Origin: Streptomyces diastatochromogenes
Lineage (GTDB): Bacteria > Actinomycetota > Actinomycetes > Streptomycetales > Streptomycetaceae
Length of the DNA stretch: 64,000 nucleotides
Direction of reading: 5' to 3'
Assembly: GCA_026913215.1 (NCBI GenBank)
Contig: JAPTYK010000001.1
Span: 1,860,001 to 1,924,000 of the forward strand
Positions 36,468-47,615 of the stretch are shown in pieces. Below the pieces are notes generated by a model. That model did not search any database. It saw only the letters and a list, made by a program, of their open reading frames with translations, and was not told the DNA's origin. Position 1 is the first letter of the stretch. Each line of letters opens with the position of its first letter. The position numbers and the translations under genes are program-made.

Positions 36468-37463
36468 TCAGCTCTTGGCGGCCGACCCGGCGCCGTGGTC
36501 GGCGCCGTCGCCTTCGGTCTCCCCGTCCTCGTCCCCGGGTCCGTCGGCCTTGTCCTCGACGGTCCCGGTCGCGTCGGTCGCGTCGGTGCCCTTGTCGGCC
36601 TTGTCGGCCTCGGCGCCCTCGACGGCGTCCGTCTGCTCGGCGGTCTTCTCGGCCCTCGGCTCCACGATCTCCTCGCGGCCCGGACGGACCTTCGCCGAGA
36701 TCACGAAGTAGAGCACCGCGAGCAGGCCGACGATGATCGCGGTCCACACGTTGAGCCGGAGTCCGAGGATGTGGTGCGCCTCGTCGACGCGCAGGGCCTC
36801 CGTCCAGACGCGGCCGGAGCAGTACGCGGCGACGTACAGCGCGAAGGCGCGGCCGTGGCCCAGCTTGAAGCGGCGGTCGGCCCAGATGACCAGGAAGCCG
36901 ACGGCGACGTTCCACAGCGACTCGTACAGGAAGGTCGGGTGGTACAGGCCCGCCTCGCGGTTGGGGCCCTCGGTGATCTTCAGCGCCCACGGCACGTCGG
37001 TCGGCTTGCCGTAGAGCTCCTGGTTGAACCAGTTGCCCCAGCGGCCGATGGCCTGGGCGAAGGCGATGCCGGGGGCGATGACGTCCGCGTACACGGGCAG
37101 GGAGATCCCGCGCCGGCGGCAGCCGATCCAGGCGCCCACCGCGCCGAGCGCGATGGCGCCCCAGATGCCGAGGCCGCCCTCCCAGATCTTGAAGGCGTCG
37201 ACCCAGTTCTCACCCTCGCTGAAGTACAGCTGGTAGTCGGTGATCACGTGGTAGAGGCGTCCGCCGACGAGGCCGAAGGGCACCGCCCAGACGGCGATGT
37301 CGGCCACGGTGCCGGCGGTGCCGCCCCGGGCGATCCAGCGCTTGTTGCCGAGCCAGACGGCGACGAAGACACCGATGATGATGCAGAAGGCATAGCCGCG
37401 CAGCTGGATCGGTCCGAGGTGGATCACGCCGGTCGACGGGCTGGGAATGTAGGCAAGGTCCAT
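36468..37463 (-). CDS. lgt: Prolipoprotein diacylglyceryl transferase
   Basis: Intact 331-residue polytopic membrane enzyme that adds diacylglycerol from phosphatidylglycerol to the lipobox cysteine of prolipoproteins. The Lgt signature GRWGNWFNQELYG is complete, preceded by PFGLVGGRLYHVITDY and followed by LYHPTFLYESLWNVAVG and GRAFALYVAAYCSGRVWTEALRVD. The last 65 residues form an acidic, Asp/Glu/Ala/Thr-rich cytoplasmic tail, common in streptomycete Lgt and absent from E. coli. ATG at 37461-37463. It lies downstream of the DsbA-like gene with a 77-bp gap. Confidence 0.96.
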   Translation of the reverse strand: MDLAYIPSPSTGVIHLGPIQLRGYAFCIIIGVFVAVWLGNKRWIARGGTAGTVADIAVWAVPFGLVGGRLYHVITDYQLYFSEGENWVDAFKIWEGGLGIWGAIALGAVGAWIGCRRRGISLPVYADVIAPGIAFAQAIGRWGNWFNQELYGKPTDVPWALKITEGPNREAGLYHPTFLYESLWNVAVGFLVIWADRRFKLGHGRAFALYVAAYCSGRVWTEALRVDEAHHILGLRLNVWTAIIVGLLAVLYFVISAKVRPGREEIVEPRAEKTAEQTDAVEGAEADKADKGTDATDATGTVEDKADGPGDEDGETEGDGADHGAGSAAKS

Positions 37464-37540
37464 GACAGGACCGACGCTACCCTGCCGGGCGGGCGAAACG
37501 GCAGCCCACCCGGCAACTTATGGGTAAACCCGCCCCCCGG

Positions 37541-38365
37541 CTAACCCGCCGACGGGGAGGCGGTGCCCGCCTTCTTGCCCTTGTTGGCCTCGGCGACCCA
37601 CTTCTTCAGGTTCTCCGGGGAGATCTGCTCGTTCCCCTTGGTCGGGAAGATCGATTCTCCGTTGAGGAGGACGGACGGGGTGCCGCGGAAGCCGCCGTTC
37701 TGGAAAGCCTCGTTCGACTTCTTCACCCAGCTGTCGTGCGTGCCGTCGTTCACACAGCCGCGGAAGGCGGGGGTGTCGAGGCCCGGCACCTTCGCCGCCA
37801 GCTCGATCAGCTTGCCGTTCTTCCCGTAGGCGTCGTCCGTCTCCGGCGGCTGGTTGATGTAGAGCGTGTCGTGGTACGCGGTGAACTTCCCCGCGTCCTG
37901 GGCGCACGCGGCCGCGTTCGCCGCGCGCAGCGAGCCGCTGCCGCCCATGTTCCCGTCGATGAGGGTGGCGAGGTGGTAGTCGACCTTGAGGGCGCCGGAG
38001 GCCTGCAGCTCGTGGATCGAGTCCCGCATGACATTCTCGAACTGGGCGCACGCCGGGCAGCGGAAGTCCTCCCAGACCGTGAGCGTCGACGGGGCGTCCG
38101 CCTTGCCCGTGGGGATGGCGGGCTTGGCGTCCTCGTCGGTCGCTCCGGTGGGCGCGACCACGGGGCCCGCCTTGTCGGATCCGCTGTTCTTGTCGCCGCC
38201 GGCGGCGATCACGCCGACGACCGCGGCCAGGCCGAGGACGCCGACCACCGCCGCCGACACGATCAGGACGCGCCGCTGCTTCTCGCGGGCCTTGTCGCGC
38301 TCGCGCTGCTGCTGGAGGCGCTCCCGCGCGCTCCGGTTACCGTCACCGCTGTTCTTCTCGCTCAC
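37541..38365 (-). CDS. Membrane-anchored DsbA-like thioredoxin-fold protein
   Basis: About 274 residues. GTG at 38363-38365 (VSEKNSGDGNRSARERLQQQ) starts a charged cytoplasmic segment, followed by one membrane helix (VLIVSAAVVGVLGLAAVVGV). The thioredoxin-fold domain outside the cell has the redox motif CPAC in VWEDFRCPACAQFEN and the cis-Pro loop FRGTPSVLLNGE. It probably makes or repairs disulphides in exported proteins, like the actinobacterial DsbA/BdbD proteins, or serves the trypsin-like exoproteins. It follows trpA with a 63-bp gap and is intact. Confidence 0.9.
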   Translation of the reverse strand: MSEKNSGDGNRSARERLQQQRERDKAREKQRRVLIVSAAVVGVLGLAAVVGVIAAGGDKNSGSDKAGPVVAPTGATDEDAKPAIPTGKADAPSTLTVWEDFRCPACAQFENVMRDSIHELQASGALKVDYHLATLIDGNMGGSGSLRAANAAACAQDAGKFTAYHDTLYINQPPETDDAYGKNGKLIELAAKVPGLDTPAFRGCVNDGTHDSWVKKSNEAFQNGGFRGTPSVLLNGESIFPTKGNEQISPENLKKWVAEANKGKKAGTASPSAG

Positions 38366-38428
38366 GCCCCAGGCAACGAACCGGGAGGCACATCCGCGCC
38401 TCCCCGGTCCCAGATCCACCCATACGGG

Positions 38429-39246
38429 CTACGAAACGCGGCGGACGCCCTCGGCGAGTTCGGCCGCCAGTTCCCTTACGGCGGTGAGCCCGGCCGCCTC
38501 GTCGCCGTCGGCGTCGAGGATCCGCTTCACGAACGCGGAGCCGACGATGACGCCGTCGGCGAAGGCCGCGACCTCGCGCGCCTGCGTGGAGTTGGAGACG
38601 CCGAGGCCGACGCACACCGGGAGTTCGGAGGTGGCGCGGGTGCGGCGGACCAGGTCGGCGGCGGACTCGCCGACCGACTCGCGGGTGCCGGTGACGCCCA
38701 TGAGCGAGGCGGCGTAGACGAAGCCGGAGCCGGCGGCGGTGATGGTGGCGAGGCGCTCGTCCTTGCTGCTGGGCGCGACGACGAAGACGGTCGCGAGACC
38801 GTGCTTGTCGGCGTGCGCGCGCCAGACGGCGGACTCCTGGACGGGCAGGTCGGGCAGGATGCAGCCCGCGCCGCCGGCCTCGGCGAGCTCCTCGGTGAAG
38901 CGCTCGATGCCGTACCGGTCGATCGGGTTCCAGTACGTCATGACGAGGACCGGCTTGCCGGTGGCCGCGTGGGCCTCCCTGACCGTCCGCATGACGTCGG
39001 CGATCTTCACGCCGCCGCGCAGGGCGATGTCGTCGGCGGTCTGGATGACCGGGCCGTCGAGGACCGGGTCGCTGTGCGGGAGGCCGACCTCGACGACGTC
39101 GGCGCCGCCGTCGAAGACGGCCTTGATCGCGGCGATGCCGCCGTCCACGGTCGGGAAGCCGGCCGGCAGGTACGCGATGAGCGCGGCCCGGTTCTCGGCC
39201 TTGGCCTTGGCGAGGGTGTCGCTCAGCAGCTGGATGTTTCCGGTGG

Positions 39247-39250
<4 letters not shown>
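38429..39250 (-). CDS. trpA: Tryptophan synthase alpha chain
   Basis: Intact 273-residue TIM-barrel subunit that splits indole-3-glycerol phosphate to indole and glyceraldehyde 3-phosphate. The active-site Glu is in [13 protein letters not shown] and the Asp in VLDGPVIQ; the loop [10 protein letters not shown] binds phosphate. PHSD instead of the enteric PFSD is a variant seen in actinobacteria. GTG start at 39248-39250 overlaps the trpB stop (GTGA), so translation is coupled. Confidence 0.96.
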
Positions 39251-40494
<1,244 letters not shown>

Positions 40495-40599
40495 GCGGAT
40501 GCGCTCCTCGCGGGGCGGGGGCCGCCCCGGGATACGTGGGGTTGGTGGTCACGGTATGCGCGCGACGCACTCACGTACGGCAACCTGGTCGCCCCCGTT

Positions 40600-40831
40600 G
40601 TGGGCAGTCGTTCCGCTGGGGCGGAACGGGTGGGCACAACGGAACGGCGCCCTTGCCGGCGCCAGAGGCTCCCGAGCCCGGACCGCACCGCGTTGCGCGC
40701 CGCCGCTGAGGTGCGGGTAAGGGCACGGAACGCGGAGGCGCCGCTGGGAGCGCCGTCCCGTGTGCCCACCCTCCCCCAAGCCTCGGCTTCGCTCGAGCAG
40801 GGGACCCCTGCCCTGCGGGACGATTGCCCAC
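40600..40831. repeat. Inverted repeat element, copy C (232 bp)
   Basis: Left end GTGGGCAGTCGTTCCGCTGG; right end on the other strand GTGGGCAATCGTCCCGCAGG. The right arm contains the GCTCGAGCGAAGCCGAG block between GGGGTCCC and GGGGGAGGGTGGGCACACGG, and the left has the simpler form with GGGTGGGCACAACGG. It is the same element as copy B, with the same length to 1 bp. It occupies most of the trpM-trpB gap. Confidence 0.87.
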
Positions 40832-40873
40832 ACGGCGGTGGGCGCGGCCCACACGGGCCGAGGTGGCGTGGGT

Positions 40874-41152
40874 TCAGGCGTCGTACGTGAAGTCGCGCGC
40901 GAGGCGCCGGCGCCATCGCATGCCGTTGACCTGGCCCGGCTCGGAGCCGATGACGTAGCGGACCCGGCGGCCGTGGACGCGGCGGGCGGGTGCGCGGCAG
41001 CCACGCGGGCGGCAGCCCCGGGCCAGGGGGCGTGCTTGGAGACGGGGCGGCGGCGGTACGGAGCCGGCCACGGCGGCCGAGGCGTCCGCGGGCACGGCCG
41101 GGCCGCCCGGGGCGGGGCCCAGGGCGGTCGGCGTGGCGCGGACGGGGGTCAT
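40874..41152 (-). CDS. trpM: TrpM, small modulator of tryptophan biosynthesis
   Basis: A 92-residue basic protein matching streptomycete TrpM in its second half: [20 protein letters not shown], then [20 protein letters not shown]. TrpM in S. coelicolor lies between trpC and trpB and influences tryptophan and antibiotic synthesis. Here it keeps that position, 7 bp after trpC. ATG at 41150-41152 adds an Ala/Pro-rich start; the conserved part would also fit a shorter form of about 63 residues begun at an internal codon. Confidence 0.85.
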   Translation of the reverse strand: MTPVRATPTALGPAPGGPAVPADASAAVAGSVPPPPRLQARPLARGCRPRGCRAPARRVHGRRVRYVIGSEPGQVNGMRWRRRLARDFTYDA

Positions 41153-41159
41153 GGCTCGG

Positions 41160-41966
41160 TCAGCTCCGGCCGTGGCGCAGGGCGGGGTGGGCGCCGGCGG
41201 CGACGAGGTCGGCGACGGCGGCCTTCGGGTCGCGGCCGGTGACGAGGGACTCGCCGACGAGGACGGCGTCGGCGCCCGCGTTGGCGTAGGCGATGAGGTC
41301 GTGCGGGCCCCGGACGCCGGACTCGGCGACCTTGACGATGTGCGCGGGGATCTCGGGGCGACGCGCTCGAAGGTGGAACGGTCGACCTTGAGGGTCTTGA
41401 GGTTGCGCGCGTTGACGCCGATGATGCGGGCGCCGGCGTCGAGGGCGCGCTCGACCTCCTCCTCGTCGTGGACCTCGACGAGCGGGGTGAGACCGATGGA
41501 CTCGGCGCGCTCGATGAGGGAGACCAGGGCCTCCTGCTCCAGGGCGGCGACGATGAGGAGCGCGAGATCCGCTCCGTACGCCCGTGCCTCCCAGAGCTGG
41601 TACGCGGTGACGATGAAGTCCTTGCGCAGCACCGGGATGTCGACCCGGGCGCGGACGGCCTCCAGGTCGGCGAGCGAGCCGCCGAAGCGGCGCTGCTCGG
41701 TGAGGACGGAGATGACGGCGGCGCCGCCCGCCTCGTAGTCGGCGGCGAGGCCCGCCGGGTCGGCGATCGCGGCGAGCGCGCCCTTGGACGGGCTGGAGCG
41801 CTTGACCTCGCAGATGACCTTGACGCCGTCCCCGCGCAGTGCGGCGACGCCGTCCTAGCCTGCGGCGCCTTGGCGGCACGCTCCTGAGCTCGTCGAGGGT
41901 GACCCGCGCCTGCCGCTCTGCGAGGTCGGCGCGCACGCCTTCGATGATCTCGTCGAGCACACTCAC
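41160..41966 (-). CDS. trpC: Indole-3-glycerol phosphate synthase (frameshifts)
   Basis: TIM-barrel enzyme that closes the indole ring from CdRP. GTG at 41964-41966 ([20 protein letters not shown]) follows GGAAGGGGG. Catalytic segments are [18 protein letters not shown] (Lys and Ser), [15 protein letters not shown] (Lys), [27 protein letters not shown] and KVAESGVRG. About 269 codons, as expected. Frame changes near 41880, 41855 and 41360 in G/C runs look like sequence errors. Stop at 41160-41162. trpM follows after 7 bp. Confidence 0.93.
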   Translation of the reverse strand: MSVLDEIIEGVRADLAERQARVTLDELRSVPPRRRRLGRRRRTARGRRQGHLRGQALQPVQGRARRDRRPGGPRRRLRGGRRRRHLRPHRAAPLRRLARRPGGRPRPGRHPGAAQGLHRHRVPALGGTGVRSGSRAPHRRRPGAGGPGLPHRARRVHRSHPARRGPRRGGGRARPRRRRPHHRRQRAQPQDPQGRPFHLRARRPEIPAHIVKVAESGVRGPHDLIAYANAGADAVLVGESLVTGRDPKAAVADLVAAGAHPALRHGRS

Positions 41967-42093
41967 GCGAGGGGCCCCCTTCCGGGACGGTGATGATGAA
42001 CCAGGTTCAGCCACTTCGATCCTATCCGCAGGACGGCCCCGGACTCGCATCGGCCGGAGTCGCGTCCCATCTGCTGGGACTCCGGACCGGCTC

Positions 42094-42658
42094 TCAAGGG
42101 GCCAGCGCGGAGCCGAAGGGAAGGTTCCGGACGAGGGTGAAGAGGGCCAGGACGGCCCCGATCCCCCACCACCAGACCGGGGAGACCGTGACGCGCATGG
42201 GCAGCCCGCGAACGGCGCGAACCAGCCATACGGCCATGAGGACGGCGAAGACTCCGTAGCCGACGACGGCGAGGGCGTTGGAGCCGAGGGCGGCCGGGAG
42301 GTCGCCGTGGGCGAAGGCGTGGGCACTGCGGAGTCCGCCGCAGCCGGGGCAGTAGATCCCGGTGAAGCGCAGGAGCGGGCAGACGGGGTAGTGCCCGGGT
42401 TCGTTGGGGTCGACGGCCCCGACGTACGCGAAGGCGGCGACGACCCCGGCGAGGATGCCGACCGGCGTGGACAGCCGCCGCACGAGGGACCTCGGCACGG
42501 GCGGTGCCGCCGGGACGTGGGCGCCGGGCCAGGAGCCCGGTCCGGACGGCACGGGCCCACCCGGCGCCGCCGCGTCCGCCGTGGCATTCGGGCGGGCCGG
42601 TTCACCCGGCTGGGTGGGGGTCGTGGGTCACGGCTCCGGCCGTCGGCTGCGCGTCCAT
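42094..42658 (-). CDS. DUF2752 membrane protein (one frameshift)
   Basis: Small membrane protein of the DUF2752 family. The diagnostic [28 protein letters not shown] (family pattern CP-TG-xCPGCGxxR) is present after a first helix, and two more helices follow ([20 protein letters not shown] and [15 protein letters not shown]). The start is ATG 42656-42658 ([16 protein letters not shown]); a missing C near 42615 joins it to [17 protein letters not shown]. Function of the family is unknown. It lies between trpC and the HGxxPAAW gene. Confidence 0.82.
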
Positions 42659-42735
42659 CCGGTGATTGTCGCGCCTGACGCGCGAGGGCGCAGCCCGGCA
42701 CGGCCGGACTGCGCCCTCGGATGCGTCGGGCCGCG

Positions 42736-42989
42736 TCAGACGCGGGCCTTGGCGGTCGCGGTCGCGGCCTCGCGGGCGGCGACGACGTCGGCCGATTCCT
42801 TCGGCATGCCGAGGCCCGCCGCCTTCATGCCGCCGCCGACGATGCCGCCGAGGACGATGACGCCCACGCCGGCCCAGAAACCGGGCAGGTTGGCGGCCAC
42901 CATGAAGACGCCGGCGATGCAGAAGCCGATGAAGGAGATGATGACACCGGTCCAGGCGGCCGGGTGTGTCCGTGGGCGCTGCCCGCCAT
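42736..42989 (-). CDS. HGxxPAAW membrane protein (one frameshift)
   Basis: An 84-codon protein with two helices. With one C restored near 42963 the start reads [20 protein letters not shown], giving the HGxxPAAW motif that names this actinobacterial family. Then come [20 protein letters not shown] and [19 protein letters not shown] and a charged Ala-rich tail. ATG at 42987-42989 follows GAGGAG. Function unknown; regularly found near trp genes in Streptomyces. Confidence 0.82.
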
Positions 42990-43126
42990 GAGTTGCTCCT
43001 CGTTGCAGTTGCTCGATGGTGAGGTCTCGCGTGCGCGGACACTCGGCGTTCATTGTCCCGCACGCGGGCGCGCGAGGATGAATCGGGGGTGCCGGGACGA
43101 TCACGCGTCGCGCACGGGACCGGTCC

Positions 43127-43764
43127 TCAGCCCTGGGTCGGGTCCTCGCCGCGGTCCAGGGCCTTCCACAGGTCCTCGGGCCGGTCCGGGTCGGTCGTGG
43201 GGGCCTTGCGGGCGGCGCGCGGGGTGCCGGAGCGTTCGTACCGGCCGCCCATCGCCGGCCAGTTCTTGCCGAAGCGGAGGGCGCAGAGACCGGCCAGCAG
43301 GATGAGGACGGCGCCCGCGGCGGTCACGTACGGCCAGATGGTGTGGGTGAGGCCGGCGACGGCGGCGGCGGTGTCGCCGCTGATCCGGGCGGCCTCGGAG
43401 TCCAGGGCGGCGCTGTCGGAGGCGCCGAGGACCGCGGCGAGCGCGGCGCCCGCGCCGCTGAGCGCGAGGAGCGCGGCGACGAGGGTGCGGCCGGCGCGGC
43501 GGACGGCGAAGACGGCGAAGAGCGCGGCGAGGCCGACGATCGCGAGGGCGGTCGGCACGCCGGTGACGGCGCTGCCGTCGGCCTCGACGGGGACGGTGCC
43601 GCCGCCGACGGACGCGGTGCCCTCGGCCCAGATCTGGCCGGCGGAGAGCAGGACGACGGTGGCGCCGAGGGCGCCGAGGAGGAGGGCCGCGGCCAGGCTG
43701 CGGCGGCCGCCGGTGGGGCCGCCCGGTCGGGCGGCCCGGGGCTGGGTACGGGTACGGCACTCAC
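43127..43764 (-). CDS. TIGR02234 Trp-region membrane protein (one frameshift)
   Basis: A membrane protein with four likely helices, of the family linked with trp genes of high-GC Gram-positives. Segments include SLAAALLLGALGATVVLLSAGQIW, the loop GTVPVEADGSAVTGVPTALAIVG, VRRAGRTLVAALLALSGAGA and WPYVTAAGAVLILLAGLCAL. The C-terminal tail RPEDLWKALDRGEDPTQG is the usual DxWKALDxGEDPT ending. GTG start at 43762-43764 with a shift near 43745. It lies just downstream of trpE with a 23-bp gap. Confidence 0.88.
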
Positions 43765-43787
43765 GTACCCCACTATCCCCTACGTGC

Positions 43788-45278
43788 TCAGCCGCCGTTC
43801 ATCCGGTTGGCGGTGTGTACGGCGCGGAGGACGGCCGCGGCCTTGTTGCGGCACTCCTCGTCCTCGGCGACCGGGTCGGAGTCGGCGACGACACCCGCTC
43901 CGGCCTGCACGTACGCCGTTCCGTCCCGCAGCAGCGCGGTGCGGATGGCGATGGCGGTGTCCGCGTCCCCGGCGAAATCGAGATAACCGACACATCCGCC
44001 GTAGAGGCCGCGCCGGGAGGGTTCGAGCTCCTCGATGATCTGCATGGCGCGGGGCTTGGGGGCGCCGGAGAGCGTGCCGGCGGGGAAGCAGGCGGTGAGG
44101 ACGTCGAAGGCGGTGCGGCCCTCGGCGACCTCGCCGGTGACGGTGGAGACGATGTGCATGACGTGCGAGTAGCGCTCGATCGACATGAAGTCGACGACCT
44201 CGACCGAGCCGGGCGCGCAGACCCGTCCGAGGTCGTTGCGGCCGAGGTCGACGAGCATGAGGTGCTCGGCGCGCTCCTTGGGGTCGGCGAGCAGCTCCTC
44301 GGCGAGGTCGTGGTCCTCCTGCGGGGTGGCGCCGCGGTGCCGGGTGCCGGCGATGGGGTGGAGCATCGCCCGCCCGTCCTCGACCTTGACGAGGGCCTCG
44401 GGCGAGGAGCCGACGACGTCGAAGCCGTTCTCGAAGCGGAAGAGGTACATGTACGGGGACGGGTTGGTGGCCCGCAGGACCCGGTACACGTCGAGCGCGG
44501 AGGCGGTGCAGGGGGTCTCGAAGCGCTGCGAGGGCACGACCTGGAAGGCCTCGCCGGCGCGGATGCGCTCCTTGATGTCCTCGACGGCGTCCTGGTAGGC
44601 CGGGCCGCCCCAGAGGGCGGAGGACTCGGGGAGTTCCGAGGCGGGGAGGGAGGCGGGGACGGTGGCGACCGGGCGGGCGAGGTCGGCCTCCATGGCGTCG
44701 AGGCGGGCGACGGCGTGCGCGTACGCCTCGTCGACGCCGGTCTCCAGGTCGTTGTGGTTGATCGCGTTGGCGATCAGCAGGACCGAGCCGTCCCAGTGGT
44801 CGAGGACCGCGAGGTCGCTGGTGAGGAGCATGGTGAGCTCGGGGAGCTCCAGGTCGTCGCGGGTGGAGTCGCCGATCCGCTCCAGGCGGCGGACGATGTC
44901 GTAGCCGAGGTAGCCGACCATGCCGCCGGTGAACGGGGGCATCCCGGAGGCGAGGTCGCGCGGGGTGTGGAGGGTCTCGACGGTGGCGCGCAGGGCGTCG
45001 AGCGGGTCGCCGTCGACGGGGACGCCGACGGGCGGGGTGCCCAGCCAGTGCGCCTGTCCGTCCCGCACCGTCAGGGTGGCGTCGCTGCGGACGCCGATGA
45101 AGGAGTAGCGGGACCAGCTGCGGCCGTTCTCCGCGGATTCGAGGAGGAAGGTGCCGGGGCGTTCGGCGGCGAGCTTGCGGTAGAGCCCGACCGGGGTGTC
45201 GCCGTCCGCGAGGAGCCTGCGGCTGACGGGGATGACGCGGCGGTCGGCCGCCAGCTTGCGGAAGGTCTCGAGATCCAT
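43788..45278 (-). CDS. trpE: Anthranilate synthase component I
   Basis: Intact 496-residue chorismate-using subunit. The feedback-site motif LLES is in [19 protein letters not shown]. The catalytic half has [54 protein letters not shown] and [15 protein letters not shown]. It would work with a glutaminase subunit (TrpG) that is not in the window. ATG at 45276-45278. hisI ends 11 bp upstream, so hisI and trpE are probably one transcript. Confidence 0.97.
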   Translation of the reverse strand: MDLETFRKLAADRRVIPVSRRLLADGDTPVGLYRKLAAERPGTFLLESAENGRSWSRYSFIGVRSDATLTVRDGQAHWLGTPPVGVPVDGDPLDALRATVETLHTPRDLASGMPPFTGGMVGYLGYDIVRRLERIGDSTRDDLELPELTMLLTSDLAVLDHWDGSVLLIANAINHNDLETGVDEAYAHAVARLDAMEADLARPVATVPASLPASELPESSALWGGPAYQDAVEDIKERIRAGEAFQVVPSQRFETPCTASALDVYRVLRATNPSPYMYLFRFENGFDVVGSSPEALVKVEDGRAMLHPIAGTRHRGATPQEDHDLAEELLADPKERAEHLMLVDLGRNDLGRVCAPGSVEVVDFMSIERYSHVMHIVSTVTGEVAEGRTAFDVLTACFPAGTLSGAPKPRAMQIIEELEPSRRGLYGGCVGYLDFAGDADTAIAIRTALLRDGTAYVQAGAGVVADSDPVAEDEECRNKAAAVLRAVHTANRMNGG

Positions 45279-45289
45279 GGCACCGGACC

Positions 45290-45658
45290 TTACTGGGAGA
45301 CGGGGAGCACGTCGGCGTCGAAGCAGGTGCGGGTGCCGGTGTGGCAGGCGGCGCCGACCTGGTCGACCTTGACGAGGAGGGTGTCGGCGTCGCAGTCGAG
45401 GGCGACGGACTTGACGTGCTGGACGTGCCCGGAGGTGTCGCCCTTGACCCAGTACTCGTTCCGGCTGCGGGACCAGTAGGTGCAGCGGCCGGTGGTGAGG
45501 GTGCGGTGGAGGGCCTCGTCGTCCATCCAGCCGAGCATCAGCACCTCGCCGGTGTCGTACTGCTGGGCGATGGCGGGGACGAGCCCGTCGGCGCTGCGCT
45601 TGAGGCGGGCGGCGATGGCCGGGTCGAGGTCGCTGGGGGTCCGGGGCGCGCTGGTCAT
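45290..45658 (-). CDS. hisI: Phosphoribosyl-AMP cyclohydrolase
   Basis: Intact 122-residue enzyme of histidine synthesis that opens the purine ring of PR-AMP. Motifs are [39 protein letters not shown] and the metal-binding [21 protein letters not shown] with RTCF. Monofunctional, with no HisE fusion. It stands apart from the main his operon and leads into trpE, the usual streptomycete order. Confidence 0.96.
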   Translation of the reverse strand: MTSAPRTPSDLDPAIAARLKRSADGLVPAIAQQYDTGEVLMLGWMDDEALHRTLTTGRCTYWSRSRNEYWVKGDTSGHVQHVKSVALDCDADTLLVKVDQVGAACHTGTRTCFDADVLPVSQ

Positions 45659-45742
45659 GCCGCCATTGTGCCGCGATCCGGGAGGGTGTCCGGCGGGGCG
45701 TCCACTGGGCGGACCGGCGGGGGCGGTCGTACGCTGGCGGGC

Positions 45743-46378
45743 ATGTCGACCCATGCGAAACGTGAACGGCTTCTGCTCGCCGATCTGTTGGAGGCGGCGG
45801 GTCCCGACGCGCCGACGCTCTGCGAGGGCTGGCGCACCCGGGACCTGGCGGCCCACGTGGTGGTGCGGGAGCGGCGCCCGGACGCGGCGGCGGGTGCGGT
45901 CGTGCCGGCGCTCAAGGAGCGGATGGACCGGGTGACGGCGGAGTTCGCCGACAAGCCGTACGAGGAGCTGGTCCAGCTCATCCGGACGGGTCCGCCGAAG
46001 TTCTCGCCGTTCACCATCAAGCAGGTGGACGAGGGGGCGAACGTCGTCGAGTTCTACGTGCACGCGGAGGACGTCCGGCGGGCCCAGCCCGACTGGTCGG
46101 CGCGCGAGCTGGACCCGGTCTTCGCGGACGCCCTCTGGTCGCGTCTGGAGCGGATGGCCCGGCTGCTCGGCCGCAAGGCGCCGGTGGGTCTGGTGCTGCG
46201 CCGTCCGAACGGCCAGACGGCGGTCGCCCACCGCGGCACCCCGGTGGTGACGGCCTCCGGGGAGCCGGGCGAGCTGATGATGTACCTGTACGGCCGCCAG
46301 GACTCGGCGAAGGTGGCCCTGGAGGGCGAGCCGGAGGCGATCGAGCGGCTGCGGGAGACGAAGCAGCTGGGGATCTGA
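45743..46378 (+). CDS. TIGR03085 family metal-binding protein (DinB/mycothiol-maleylpyruvate isomerase-like fold)
   Basis: Intact 211-residue protein. ATG 45743 starts [40 protein letters not shown] is the conserved helix with the metal-ligand His in AAHV; the second ligands lie in [19 protein letters not shown] (HxEDVRRA). A C-terminal beta part ([19 protein letters not shown]) closes it. The fold belongs to the DinB/mycothiol-dependent group, but the role is unknown. The only plus-strand gene between trpE and the his operon. Confidence 0.88.
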   Translation: MSTHAKRERLLLADLLEAAGPDAPTLCEGWRTRDLAAHVVVRERRPDAAAGAVVPALKERMDRVTAEFADKPYEELVQLIRTGPPKFSPFTIKQVDEGANVVEFYVHAEDVRRAQPDWSARELDPVFADALWSRLERMARLLGRKAPVGLVLRRPNGQTAVAHRGTPVVTASGEPGELMMYLYGRQDSAKVALEGEPEAIERLRETKQLGI

Positions 46379-46379
46379 G

Positions 46380-47615
46380 CTAGCGGGGCAGTTCGGCGCG
46401 GCGGACGGCGGTGACCAGGAGGCTGTAGACGCCCGCGAGGCCGCAGACGGCCGCGCTCACGGCGTACACCGGTCCGAGGCCCCACAGCTCGGTCGCCGCG
46501 CCCGTGAGGGGGAAGCTGAGCGGGGCGATGCCGAGCGAGAGCAGGCTGGAGACGGCGCTGACGCGGCCGAGGTAGGCGGGGTCGCACTCGGTCTGGACGA
46601 GGGCGTTGCACAGCGCCCCGGACAGTCCGGCGAGCAGGCCGACGGACAGGGCGACGGCGACCGCGACGGGCAGGTACGGGGTGACGGCGAGGGCGCCGAT
46701 GCAGACGGCGCCCGCCGTCATGGTCCAGCCGCTGACGGCCCCGGCGCGCGGGACGCGTCCCCGGACGCTCAGGATCAGCGAGGCGGCGCCCGCGCCCGTG
46801 CCGAAGCCGGCGAGGATCCAGCCGATGCCGGAGGCGCCCCAGCCGCGCTGGTCGGCGAGGAGGGCGAGGCCGACGTTGAAGGGGCCGGCGAAGCCGAGGT
46901 CGCTGAGGAGCACGACGACCATCAGCGGGCCCAGGACGCGGTGTCCCCGCAGGTAGCGCAGGCCGTCGGCGAGGTCGCGCAGGGCGGTGCCGTCGCGGGC
47001 CCCGCCTCGGCGGGCAGCGCCCTGAGGCGGAGGGTGCTCAGCAGGGGTATCGAGAGGGCGAAGAGCGCTCCGGCGACGCCGAAGGCGGTGGCCGTGCCGC
47101 CGAGGGCGACGGCGAGGCCGCCGAGCGGGCCGCCGAGGACGGCGCCGAGGCGGTACGAGAGGCCGCGCATCCCCTGGACGCGGGCGAGCTGGTCGCGCTC
47201 GGCGATGCGGGGCGGCAGGGCGCCGACGGCGGGCAGGAAGAGGGCGTCGACGACGCCGAAGACGAGGGCGACGGCGGTGAGCGCCCCCAGGCCGGGCGAG
47301 GCGAGGAGCAGGGTCGCGGCCAGGCCCAGGACGACCAGGGCGCGGACGGTGTCGGAGGCGATGACGACCCGGCGCGGGCCGAGGCGGTCGGCGATGACTC
47401 CCCGCCGAGCATGAGCAGCGCCCGGGGCACGGCGGAGACGGCCATGACGAGTCCGGCCTGGGCGGGGCTGCCGCTGCTGACGGCGGTCCAGGAGAGGGCG
47501 AGGTGGTAGACGCTGTCGCCGAGCGTGGAGGCGGTGTAGGCGCCGAGCCAGCGCAGGACCCGGGGTCGCGGTGGGCGGGGCGGGGCGTCGTCGGCGCGAC
47601 GAGGGTGGCCGTCAT
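46380..47615 (-). CDS. Major facilitator superfamily transporter (frameshifted)
   Basis: A 12-helix MFS exporter, about 411 codons. Recognisable parts are [40 protein letters not shown] (motif A region), [30 protein letters not shown] and the C-terminal half [20 protein letters not shown]. It resembles the enterobactin-exporter-like/macrolide MFS group. ATG at 47613-47615 overlaps the ArsR stop (ATGA). Frame changes near 47510, 47400 and 47000. The regulator pairing suggests efflux of a drug-like compound. Confidence 0.87.
   Translation of the reverse strand: MTATLVAPTTPRPAHRDPGSCAGSAPTPPPRSATASTTSPSPGPPSAAAAPPRPDSSWPSPPCPGRCSCSAGSHRRPPRPAPGRHRLRHRPRPGRPGPGRDPAPRLARPGGAHRRRPRLRRRRRPLPARRRRPAAPHRRARPARPRPGDARPLVPPRRRPRRPARRPRRRPRRHGHRLRRRRSALRPLDTPAEHPPPQGAARRGGARDGTALRDLADGLRYLRGHRVLGPLMVVVLLSDLGFAGPFNVGLALLADQRGWGASGIGWILAGFGTGAGAASLILSVRGRVPRAGAVSGWTMTAGAVCIGALAVTPYLPVAVAVALSVGLLAGLSGALCNALVQTECDPAYLGRVSAVSSLLSLGIAPLSFPLTGAATELWGLGPVYAVSAAVCGLAGVYSLLVTAVRRAELPR

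Noticed and set aside
40600..40831. Short frames inside the inverted repeat as genes
   Set aside because: They translate the repeat arms and are found in the same form in copy B; no ribosome site or domain.
43053..45479. 808-codon plus-strand frame opposite trpE and its neighbours
   Set aside because: Antisense shadow of trpE and the TIGR02234 gene; no motif, and a true gene already explains the region.
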